Of a stretch of 64,000 bases of DNA, positions 23,560 through 34,115 are shown piece after piece; positions within the stretch are counted from its first letter, which is position 1, and the number at the start of each line of letters is the position of its first letter. Position numbers and translations under genes: made by a program. Source of the stretch: Diospyros lotus (taxonomy: Eukaryota > Streptophyta > Magnoliopsida > Ericales > Ebenaceae); NCBI RefSeq assembly GCF_014633365.1, contig NC_068351.1, forward strand, positions 23,196,866 through 23,260,865, written 5' to 3'. The notes under the pieces are model-generated. The model was not told the origin of the DNA. It worked only from the letters and a program-made list of their open reading frames with translations, and searched no databases.

Positions 23560-24240
23560 GAGCTGAATGAAAATGAGCTTATTTAAAAGAAACACTTGTC
23601 TCTTCAAACCAAGATAAATGGTTTGTGGTTATGGACGAAGATATGACATCAATGGCTTTCAAAGGATATACCCAAAAAATAGTGTATAGACTATCAGAAG
23701 ACATTTTCATTCATTATCATGCTGGATCCTTTTCACATGATTATTCCCATTGTAGCTCAGGTTAAACTTTGAGTTATTATAGATGGACATCAAAATAATT
23801 TTTCTCAGTAAAGAACTAGATTAGGAGATATGGATCAAACCTATCAGATTTGTTCTCAAAGGGTAAAAGCAAAAGATTTGCCGCCTTAAAAGATTCATCT
23901 ATGGTTTCAAATAATCTTCTAGGCAATGGTATCTTTGGTTTCATGAAATTCTAACCTCCATAAATATATCCATGATGAAGGAAGACTAATGTGTATATGT
24001 CAAAAAAGAAAAGGAAGGGTTCCTAACCTATCCTTATATATGTTAATGGCATTCTTTTGGCTAGAAATAACATGGAGATTATTAATGTCATTTAAGAAGT
24101 GGTTATCCTTAGTTTTTGAGATGAAAGTCTTGGGGGAAGTGGGTTACGTGCTCAAGACTAAGATCCTAAGAGATCATTTTAGGAAACTCTTAGGTTGGTC
24201 TCAAGAGACTTATGTGAACACAGTGGCGGAGTCAAGACCT
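23560..24240 (+). pseudogene. Ty1/Copia reverse-transcriptase fragment
   Basis: Scattered across frames are typical Copia RT landmarks. A segment around 23785-23880 resembles the D-x-K-T-x-F-L start of the RT core through to C-R-L-K. A segment around 24025-24060 reads YVNGILLARNN, in which the catalytic Y-V-D-D has become Y-V-N-G. A trailing segment ends in L-G-x-S-Q-E-T-Y. Many stops and frameshifts separate them, and there is no gag, integrase or RNase H. It is a dead fragment. Confidence 0.7.
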
Positions 24241-24255
24241 TAGGTCAGGGGGTAG

Positions 24256-27157
24256 ACCTTAATAGATTTTTATTCTGAATTTTGGGTCATTTTTCAATTT
24301 TATCCTGTTTTAAAAATTGTTTCAATTTGAGCTTAATACTTTAAGATTGATGACAATTTTATCCTATGTTGCCCAGGCGCGTGTTCTAACTGACGTGGAG
24401 GATAATGTGGCATGCTGATGTGTTTGAAAGTAAAGCAAGATCGCTACGAGACAAGTAGTGTAGTTCAAAAATTTTGAACCTTACCCTAATCCCAACGATA
24501 GGATCAACGTCGAAATTAAATCATTCACATACACATAAAATAAATCTAACCCTTAGATTTTCGAGTCGTTCACGGATTCGACCAGTTCAAACGTCCAGCC
24601 TCTAACTCATGATGCGCGGCACGCGTCCGTTGGCAAGTAGAGCGAAATAGGAGTGTTAGCTCCTTCTCCTTTTTGCGGCTTGTGTATGGACGAAAAGAAC
24701 TCCCATGTTTCAAATCGATGCCAAAAAGAAACGGGAAGAGTGAGTGGCATTCATTTTTCAACTCTTGAAAAACTACACAACCAACCATTAATTTTGAGCA
24801 ACCCATAAAAGGATATTTATAGAGTAAATATCCTAGGGTTTCTTAAACCTTAATGGATTGGGCTAACCCATTAATCCTACTTAAACTAGAATCTTAAGTG
24901 GGTTTATCCTAATCTAACTAGAAATATAATTAAGTGGCTCAAATCCATTTATAAAATATTTAACCTAAATCTAATTCAAGTCCAAATATTTATTATTTAA
25001 TATTTGATCCAAATCTAATTTAGCCCAAATATAATATTTAATATTTGGCCCAAATTTAATTTAGTCCAAATATAATATTTAATTTAATATTTGGCCCAAA
25101 TCCAATTTAGTCCAAATATTAACTTAAGGCCAAATATATTTTATTTCCTATTTGTCACTCTAACAAATAAAAAATTATTAAATTAAAAATTCATTCCTAA
25201 TTTAATCAACTGTCATTTTAAGAAACTCTTTCCTTTAACCTCGTCAGATCGACGTCCTTACGTCTATTTATTCTTTTTTTATGAGAAACTACGACGGCAT
25301 AACTTCTTGCCGAAGTGTCCCACTTAACCATACGTCCGCTCTTTTGGTTTAAGCCAGGGACCGTGCCTATTGCACATGACTCATTAGGCTTACGAATATG
25401 TTGGCAATGTGTCGGTACGAACACATAAGACAATATTGGCCTCTAGCAAGGCGTCATGCCTACCCAATTATTCAGAAGGATTCATAATCCGCAAATAACC
25501 TTTCACGAGCATGGTTACCGTGTAATTCGATTATCTCGTCAATGTATCTTATGTGATCTCAAGCATGGTGATGTGTTGCTTGATAACGATCATATGAGTT
25601 TTCTTCGGTCATCTGAATATCTTCATTTAATAGAAAGTGAATCAATAACTCCTTATTGATCTCTTTCACCATGGTCATGGATTTAAAGTGAATATCCACT
25701 GAAAGTGCCTTAGATACATCATCCTCTATCAAGGGATAGACGAGTCCCATCTTAGCTATGCACCCATCTCCATAAGCCTCGCGATATGCCCAACGATCGC
25801 CCACATGCAACCCCCATCGAAACGATGTCAAAACATATCGGTCTTCTTATGAGATGACCGTGACAACCTCAGGTCCAAGAATTAGTTACACACATCTCAT
25901 ATGAGAATACCATCAACATATAATCAAAATAGATTCTCATGGCGAGCCATATCCAATGACACGTTCTCCAACATTAGTCACCTATGTACTTGTCTAGGCA
26001 TTCCCATGCCTATGGGTGTGAGACCCCCATTACTATCACATAGCAAAAACATAGCACATACAAGTCTTACCGCAATTGTCAATGTCCATTCTTGACATTG
26101 CTACGACTTGGGATGTTTAATGATGTCTAGAAATTGTGATGCATCATCTCACATCTTTATAGATTAATCATAGTAAACATCACATGGACTTCTATCTAGT
26201 TTCATTTGATTATTACAATAATAACAAGAAACTAATAAAATGACTTCTTGTGAATTTGAACAACTCCTTATTCAAATAATAAACATGATTACAATTGTCA
26301 GTGTACAACATGCTCAATCTGATTGAGTCTAGAGCACCTACACTAACAGTGTTAAATAATTGGCACATCAGCAAAACAACATCGTTTTGCCTTATTCTTG
26401 TTGTAGACCATAAGGCAAAACGATGTTGTTTTTGCCTTATTCATATTATCGCAATATTATTGAACTGATTTAGGGTTTCAAGCAAGAAGAAGGAGGAAAA
26501 TGAAGGAAGAGGCTACATAGCGGATGCTGTATACAAATCAATGATGAAAGGCAACGAATCAACTACAAAAAGGTGAGGAATTGAAGCAACACTACACAAT
26601 GACGAATCGAAGTGACACTACATGACAATTGCGATAAAAGCAACGCACCACGACGGTGGTGGAATCAACGACTCACCCTAACTGCCACACAGTGATGGAA
26701 GCAATGCATGGTGATGGCAACTAAATTAACGGCTCACTCCATATCTTGTTGCACGACAACAGTAACGAAAGTGACACACAACTATTGTTGCAAATCGTCG
26801 ATTTGTCACCACTTATCATCGTGTAGCAGCCGTCATGCGACCTCTTCCTCCATCTTCTTATTTTTTCTCACTTGAAATCCTAAATCAGTTCAACAATTGG
26901 GTCATTATGAATAAGGAAGAAACGACGTCATTTTACCTTATAGTCATCAATAAAAATAAGGCAAAACAATGCCATTTTGTTGATTGACACATCATTATGC
27001 CACCTCATCCATCACATCAGTTAGGCCACACGCCTGGACAATATAGGACATAATTGACATCAATCTTAAAGTATTAGGCCCAAATTGAAAGAATTCTTAA
27101 AACTGAATAAAATTAAAAAAATGACCCAAAGTTCAAGATAAATTAAGCTATTAACCC
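24256..27157. mobile_element. Long-inverted-repeat DNA element, interrupted by a solo LTR
   Basis: The left arm (24256-24424, continuing 26354 to about 26500) matches the reverse complement of the right arm (about 26845-27157). Shared blocks include GGGTCATTTTT, CTAATACTTTAAGATTGATG-like sequence, CAGGCG and TTTGCCTTATT...GAACTGATTTAGG. Arms are roughly 310 bp each around a centre of about 340 bp, and the element is about 970 bp once the inserted LTR and its duplicated target are removed. No transposase is encoded. The superfamily is unresolved because no TSD could be fixed. Long arms suggest a Mutator-like or foldback MITE. Confidence 0.7.
24425..26348 (-). mobile_element. Solo LTR, family 2, copy 1
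   Basis: On the minus strand it starts TGTTAGTGTAGGTGC and ends CTTTACTTTCA, with a TATA box (CTATAAATATCC) about 400 bp before the 3' end. It is flanked by a perfect 5-bp TSD GTGTT (24420-24424 and 26349-26353). The 1924-bp sequence is shared with copies at 38940 and 52667. U3/R contains several tandem units of about 45-50 bp with AATATTTGGCCCAAATC. Short conserved frames inside (containing YREAYGDG or MSYVFVPTH) recur in the copies but are LTR sequence, not genes. I cannot assign the lineage from the LTR alone. Confidence 0.85.
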
Positions 27158-27364
27158 TTTTTTATAACACACTAAAATGGTTATAAACTCATACTTCAAT
27201 TAAATATATAGTTGATAAATCAATAAATTTAGATAAAATGAAAAATATTATCCATAAAGAAAATGCAATACTAAGTTCAATGATTTTGTAATCATAAAAG
27301 ATATTTTGTTAAAATATTACAAATAAAACTACATAAAAAATTAAACTAAAGTCTATAATTGTTC

Positions 27365-27995
27365 TCAGCGAGTGCTCATATTTTGAAAATGATGTATGAT
27401 TAACTCATTGCCAATGTTGCTGAAGACATCTCTTTCGAAGTTTCTAATCAAACAGTCATTCATCCAACCATCTCCCATCTAATTATGCAAATGACTTTTC
27501 ACAAGCTTCATTTCAGAAAAATGCCCTATCTACAATCGTAGTAGCAATAGGTAAGATAAGGGCCAATTTTATGAGCAAATAAACTAAGGGATACACAACA
27601 TGCCTTTTTGTCTCAACTAACTTCTTAGTTAAACTCCCAATTTTCTTTTAGTTTGCGAAATCACTATTAGAGCACATGTAATTGGTATAAATTTCAAGCT
27701 GATTGCCAAGTGCCATCAAGTCAACTTCCAAAAATTTAGATGGATAAAATTGAGCAAAACAAATCAATTTTTACTTGTTAAAATTGAAAAATAGTTATCA
27801 AGATTAAGGCATTCCATGCAAAGAAGAAATTCAATAGTTATCTTAGGGAATAAGTCATTGAGCTCTTGAAGTTTCATATCTACCACACTATAGAATAAAT
27901 CTACTTTATAGTGATGTAAATTTGTAACCATTAGAGTTTTACATCATGACCTTCCTTTGAGCATATAAGCACCATCCATGTTAGGAACATCAATA
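27365..27995 (-). pseudogene. hAT/ZMYM1-like transposase, C-terminal part
   Basis: On the minus strand, from about 27990, one reads DIDVPNMDG, then TNLHHYKVDLFYSV and MKLQELNDLFP. A hAT C-terminal dimerisation segment (MKLVKSHLHN, MGDGWMNDCLI) follows and ends at 27365. There are in-frame stops, for example TAG within the HLHN-MGD stretch, and a 1-base frameshift just before MKLV. This is the downstream half of the transposase whose upstream half is at 31661-33532. Confidence 0.75.
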
Positions 27996-28595
27996 TCTTG
28001 TTCAGTGCAAAACAATATGACTTCTTATAATTGAAAGGAAACGCCAACACTTGGTGGCTCATGCAAGGGCTTTACAAGTTTTCAAAACTTTTTCAAAAAC
28101 TCAAGATAAACACAACAGAAACAAAAACAAGATCATCTTGCAAGACCCAGTGTCAACAGCCATGTGCAACAAAAAACCAAAACCATCTATAGGGTGTTTA
28201 GTAATATACCCTACTAGAGAGTTTCTTTGTTGATGTAGTGGCTGAAATTCTACCTGGGGCAGCTACCATCATCACCGAATAGCTCCCGAACAATGCCTTC
28301 TAACAGTCTCATTGTTTCAAACAGATTTTTCAAAGAACCAATCCGACCCCCAAAAATACGAGGGCCCTAGTAGGTCCATGCTTCGAATAGGGGATGAAAC
28401 CTACAAGATGGCCTATGTGCTAGCTAAGCCTCTTGTTAGTGATGAAGCTGGAAATGGATTTAAGAACAAAATGGTACCAAGTCCAAAAAGTCTCATTACT
28501 GGACTTAGGATTGCTACAATAGCAATAAGAAATCAAGGAGCAAAGAGGGCAAGGTGAGAAAATGGTTCAAGGTCTCTAGAACAAGAAAAATGCTC

Positions 28596-28600
<5 letters not shown>

Positions 28601-28636
<36 letters not shown>

Positions 28637-28659
28637 GAGAGAAAGAGAGAGAGAGAGAG
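28601..28659. repeat. GA microsatellite
   Basis: About 59 bp of nearly pure GA with a few AAAG interruptions. Confidence 0.95.
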
Positions 28660-29077
28660 CAATAACATCAAATGTAACAACAAGCCTTAAACCTTCTTCT
28701 TCTTATTCCCTTATATATGAAACCCTAGTCCTAACAAATCCTCCAAAACGAACAAACCAACTAGGAGAGAGAGAGGGGGGACAAGGCTGAGGAAGAGAGA
28801 GGCATGCTAGACACACGTCGTCCTCCTCTTCCACGCGTCCCTTGAAATGGTTTCAGAAAACAACAAGAGATTGTGTTGAATGTGACCCTCGATGTAAGAA
28901 AATGGTCGATTGCTTTCAAGGACACGATTGACTGAATTACATAAGTCAACAAGGATCAATCGATCGGTTATCAATCTGTCAACCAATTCAGCTACGGTCC
29001 GATCAATTGCCTCCAAGGCTGGTAGACTGGTCCTACTCCCTTGGCCCAATTTTTTACAAATTGCATTTAGGCCTGCC

Positions 29078-29228
29078 GTTAACTCTTAATAGCCCTTTTA
29101 TTATCTCATAATGAAATTAAGGCCTTCGTTAACTCTTAATGACATGCCTGTTAACTCTTAACAATTGCTCTGATTAATTAAACTCGTTCTGTTAACTCTT
29201 AATGGTGTCATCATTAACTCTTAATGAC
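29078..29228. repeat. Five dispersed GTTAACTCTTAATG motifs
   Basis: The motif occurs at 29078, 29128, 29150, 29191 and, as ATTAACTC..., 29213, with irregular spacing. A sixth copy (TATTAACTCTTAATGG) lies at about 48308 in another LTR-like stretch, so it may be a U3 regulatory repeat of that LTR family. Confidence 0.75.
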
Positions 29229-29865
29229 AATCAACATTTAATTACAACATTACATCATAAACAAATCACTACACCCGGATATGTGTATGACCTTCTAGGT
29301 TCACCACTAAGTAACAATCGGGACACGTCAAACACTTTGACACTGATCAAACTCTTTGATTTACAAGAAAAGATCTCTCTCTCTCTCCTCGATGTACCCT
29401 AAGAGGTCCTAAGTGACAACTAATATTATGTCAGGATGATCCTACCAATAATGAAGTCATACTTCAAAAGAACCTATTTGGGCTTTCAATTTCTGTGTAC
29501 TATTATCCCTCTATCGACTAACATCCTGATTGAGTGAAAGTCATAGATTGATCTGATAATTTGCTTCCTTGCTTTCATTTTTTATGATGATTAACAAAAA
29601 TGGTTTACATGGAAAAATAAATTCATATAAGTTTTTGGTTTCAAACTAAAAATCATTTTTCCATCTTTACAAAAATCAAAACTTTATCTAAATCAAAATC
29701 ATTCATGTGGATTATTTGAAGCTCGATATAATATACATTTTTCAAACAAGTTTCAAACTTAAGATTTCAAAGAATGGAGAAAAAGGAAAAAGGAAGTCTT
29801 TTAAAACAAATGTTCTTTTGAATCATAAAAGCAAAATGTCTATACTTCTAAAGAATATGTCAACA

Positions 29866-30135
29866 GTATCCTTTGTTTAGGTAAAGATGTCGACATTATA
29901 TCCTAAACTGTTGACCATTTTTTTTTTTTTTTGTTTATAGCCCAAATTGTCGACAGTCTTCATCAACTTGTCGACAGGTAAAATGCATGCTCTCGGTTTC
30001 TAAATGTCGATAGTCACTACATCAATAATGTCGACAACTTTTGAAACCTATCGACAATCTTGCTCAAACTATCGATAGTTGTTTAAATTTTAAGTAACCT
30101 ATTGACAGCCTTTAAATAAACTGTCAACAGTTTCT
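29866..30135. repeat. Cluster of TGTCGACA-like palindromes
   Basis: About eleven variants of the palindromic core TGTCGACA or TATCGATA, usually followed by GT, lie within 270 bp. Related motifs appear near 38770-38900 and 48190-48270. Confidence 0.7.
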
Positions 30136-31660
30136 ATGGAAGACAACTTATAACGGCTAGATTCTCCACTCCTTTATGGTGGTCTCTCCACTTGCAATGA
30201 GATGATTTGTGTATGGGCTTTTAAATATTTATAAATACAAGTTAAGAGGAGATTTCAAGATACCCAAGTTTTCCATTTACAAGCTTCCAAGTGCTCATCA
30301 ATTATTATGCTTCATTGGTGCCCTAACTCTCTTCATTTCAAGGCTTATGTTTAATTGTGTAGAATTATATTTTTTGCCTTGTTCTTTTCTTTAAATATAT
30401 TGTAACTAAGAGGGAATACTCGTGGAGATCTTGTATCACTATTTGCATTCCTAGCTCATATAGCTAGAGGACCTACTTATACCTAAGTAGGAGGTTGTGT
30501 ATTTACCTAGCCTTGCTAGAAGGCTTGCTTGCCTAAGCAAGATGATTGTATTTTCCTACTTTGGTTCTAGAGGGCCTATCCGGTGTGATAGAAGGGTTAT
30601 AGTGATTTACTTGAAAATCCTTAGTGTAAAGCTAAGGTAGTGGATTAGGCTTGTTTAAGCCAAACCATTATACATTGCTTGTGTCTCTCTATTGCGCTTA
30701 CTTTGCATTTCATAATATGTGCCTTGCAATTTTTCGACCATCCTTAACTTGCATTAAAATTTTCATTCTTGTTTAGTAAGAAAATTTTCAGTTTTACATC
30801 AAAATTTTAAATAACCCAATTCACCCCCTATTGGGTATTATTGCCATAGCTATTCGATTCTATCATGATCAAACTCACTTACTCAATAGTTATGCTAAGA
30901 TCTAGCATGGTGTGATTGAGATAGTACTTCAGAATTCCTTCTGACACTAGAAACTCCTTTCCAATCATGTGTACCTTAACCAAGGATTTGTATAATCACA
31001 AACCATCACTAATCTCATAGGATGTTCACCTCATGCCAAAAGTCCATGGATCCCATTAGTAATCACCTACCTCCATATATTACTGCACAGAAACTACATA
31101 GTGCATTTCTCCACAGCAATAAATGGGCAGTTCTTAGCAACGACAAATCTCTAACTGTCTGACACCTACATACAAGACGATTGCGTTGCCTTCGGTACAA
31201 GAACCAATAACACAATTGAAGCCAGTGACAGATAATTAATCATTTCATCCATGTGATCTGTCACTTGCGTCACATTCAATAGATGTTCAACTAATATCCA
31301 CCCACATGTTTACTATATCCATCTCATGGATTATGGCATATGACTCACCATCCTTACCATTAGTATTTCATATTAATCAAAATTAATGGCCCATGTGTTA
31401 GTCTGTAATAGATTACTCATATTCCCCTTCTGAGAAATCTAAAGACTGGGAATCATTTAAAAAAACTCCTAAATACAAGGGTATTTGTCACATATTCTTT
31501 ACACTTAAGAATAAGAACTTTATTAAGAAATCTAGAAACGCATTTATATATATTAATTGGAGAACTATAAATGAAAAAATGACCATTAAAATATGAAAAA
31601 ATAAATTTTATTCATTTTGCAAGATATACATCATTAGTCCCATAATACATCTGCTAGATG

Positions 31661-33532
31661 TCATCTAAATCCAACATTAAGAGCACTAAAACTAACACTA
31701 ATAAAGCATCCCGACCACTATCTCTCATCAATTGTAATTGATCTTTACAAATTTTAATAGTCATAGCATTTGCAATATATTGATCATTTCTCTACAACAC
31801 TAGTGATAGCTCATTTGTTAGTCCCAATATATTTTTTTATCAAATCCAAAATCCAAAGTAAATGCAAAATTAAAAGTTTGCACTAAATCCAAAAGCCCAT
31901 TAGCTTCAGCTTTTTGTTCTAGAGTACTAGTACCATCTTCTACAATATATTCGAAAACATCAAGTGTAGTAGAAATATTCAAAATTATATTCATCAATGT
32001 GCCATAATGTGAACTCCAATGAGTATCACTTGGTATTTTGAGTCCAATTTCTTGATTTAGACCTTGTCCACTAAGAATTTCTCCATTTCCAAATGCTTAT
32101 CTAATTGTAGCCATTCCTTTTTCTCCAACCATATTATGACATTTACATGAACCCCCAACAACATGTACATTAGAAATAAAATTGAAAAGTGATGCAACTT
32201 GAATATGATTTTTTGTAATGATGACAATTGTAAGTTGAAGTTGATGAGCAAAGCAATGGACATAAAAAGGAAATGGATTTTCTCTCAAAATTAAATTTTT
32301 GAGACCATTAAACTCACCCCACATGTTACTTGCACCATCATAACCTTAGCTCCGAATTCTATAGATAGTTAACCTAAATTTTGAAAATATTGGCTCCATT
32401 GCTACTTTAAGTGACAAAGTAGAAGTATCTCTAACATTCATAATCCCTAAAAAAGGCTCAACAATCACTCCTTTGGAGTTAACATAATGAAGAGCGATAG
32501 CCATTTTCTTCTTATCAGAGATATCATGAGACTCGTCAACAATAATGCCAAATAATTCATCTCCAAGTTTATTTATAATTACAATTGTAGACTTAACAAC
32601 AACAACATTCACAATATCTTTTTGAATAGCAAGAGAAGTTAATTGTTGATTTTCTAGAGCATTATGAAAAACCAAATTCTTTATTTCTTCATTAAGATTA
32701 GCAAGAAACTTCAAAAGTTCAAAAAATTACCTTAACTAACAGAACTTTCAAACTTATTTTGACCACGAAAAACTAATCCTTGACACAATAGAAAATGGAT
32801 ACAATCAACTAATGTTGTCAATCTTATCCTGTAAATATTTTAAACTTGATCAAATCATCTTGATAAAGCAACTTTAATGTGTTGATCTTGTTTCAATAAA
32901 TCCTCACATTTTCTCCGAGCTTGATTATGGGCATTATTTACGTCACCAATGTGTTTATAAAATCTTTCTTTTTTAGTCCAATACATAAACCCCTCTATAA
33001 AAAAATAATGTTTTGATCTTGTTTCAATAAATCCTCACATTTTCTCCAAGCTTGATTATGGGTACTATTTACTTCACCAATGTGTTTATAAAATCTTTCT
33101 TTTTTATTCCAATACGTAAACCCCTCTGTAAAAAATGAGCCACCACCACGTTGCTTCCTAAAAGCAGGTCGAAATAAATAACAACATAAACAAAATGCAA
33201 TATCTTTACTTATTCTATACTTTAACCAATTCCCAAATTCAGTAAACTAAGAAGCACAAAATTGATGTGATAATTTCCCAATTTTTCTTTGGGGAAAATT
33301 ATGTTGACGAGGCTTACAAGATCCTTTTTTCAAGTATGCTCTTCTAATTTTACCTCTATCATTTGGATCATAATATGAAATTTTATTTTGTAACCCAGGA
33401 TCTAAGGGAAAATCATCTAAATTTACCTCAATTTAAAGATTTTTGAGGTTATGTCATGAACCACCAAGATTATTTTCTCGAGGAACAATTTCTTTGTCTT
33501 CAATTGATTTTCTTTTAAAATATTTTTCCATG
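31661..33532 (-). pseudogene. hAT/ZMYM1-like (DUF4371) transposase, N-terminal and middle part
   Basis: The minus-strand start at 33532 reads MEKYFKRKS, typical of this family. A DUF4371 segment occupies 32346-32714 (IVDESHDISDKKKMAIALHYV). The next segment (32097-32345) has GEFNGLKNLI and FYVHCFAHQLQL, with the conserved C-F-A-H-Q-L. Sequence with LLDLVQTFNFAF follows near 31850-31900. The protein would have been a hAT DNA transposase related to zinc-finger MYM-type protein 1. Frameshifts, stops and an internal 131-bp duplication (32884-33139) show it is dead. Confidence 0.8.
32884..33139. repeat. 131-bp tandem duplication inside the hAT pseudogene
   Basis: The segment starting GATCTTGTTTCAATAAATCC at 32884 recurs at 33015 with about 95% identity by eye, duplicating part of the N-terminal coding region. 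Confidence 0.9.
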
Positions 33533-34115
33533 ATCTACTTGAAAAGAATAAATTCTTATAAATATAATATTGGTAACATCCACCTCCCGGAGATCCCACT
33601 ACCAGGAGAAATTAGGGAAGTGGAATGTCAAAGGAAATGAAACAGAAACAACCTAATTTAAAACCATCCACATTTACATCATTATCCACACATGCCCACA
33701 AAAATAAATATACACCATCATCCATTCATCATTTTTGTTGGGCTCCACTGCTTGTACATCCCAAAGTAGAAAGGGCAATAAAATTAAATTACAAAATTAA
33801 CTTTATTCGGCTTGCCCTCAAAACAACACCCCGAGTATCTTTTGTTTGGGAGAACCCTGTACACATATTTAAACCTCGGGATACTCAAGCTCCATTCGAT
33901 TCGACCCCTTCCTTAGGTTTCCTCTTATCTGGAATGACGCAAAAGAAATAAGGTGAGCCACAAGGCTCAACAAGTAATATGTATGGTAAGTTAGAAGCAT
34001 AACGAATTGAGGCATGAACGATAAGCAATTGAATAGAATAGAATAGTTTTTCCCCCACCACTAACTCACAAACATTTACCATGCCTCACCACAATATATA
34101 CATATATATATATAT

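Larger units (their letters stand above)
27996..31660. mobile_element. Copia-LTR-like DNA splitting the hAT pseudogene
   Basis: About 3.7 kb separates two collinear halves of one hAT transposase. It contains a minus-strand TATA-like box (ATATATAAGGG, near 28703-28715) and a plus-strand one (TATTTATAAATAC, near 30224-30236), suggesting two LTRs in opposite orientation. A stretch near 30810-30835 (AATTCACCCCCTATTGGG) resembles the U5 end of Maximus/SIRE Copia LTRs. No gag-pol was found. Borders are approximate. Confidence 0.45.

Noticed and set aside
25559..25831. A conserved frame (YREAYGDG...) repeated at 53817-54062
   Set aside because: It lies inside the solo family-2 LTRs, is broken in copy 2 and has no start context. 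Conservation is explained by LTR homology.
29866..30135. A CRISPR-like array
   Set aside because: The repeats are only 8-10 bp, irregularly spaced and variable, and the sequence is plant nuclear DNA.
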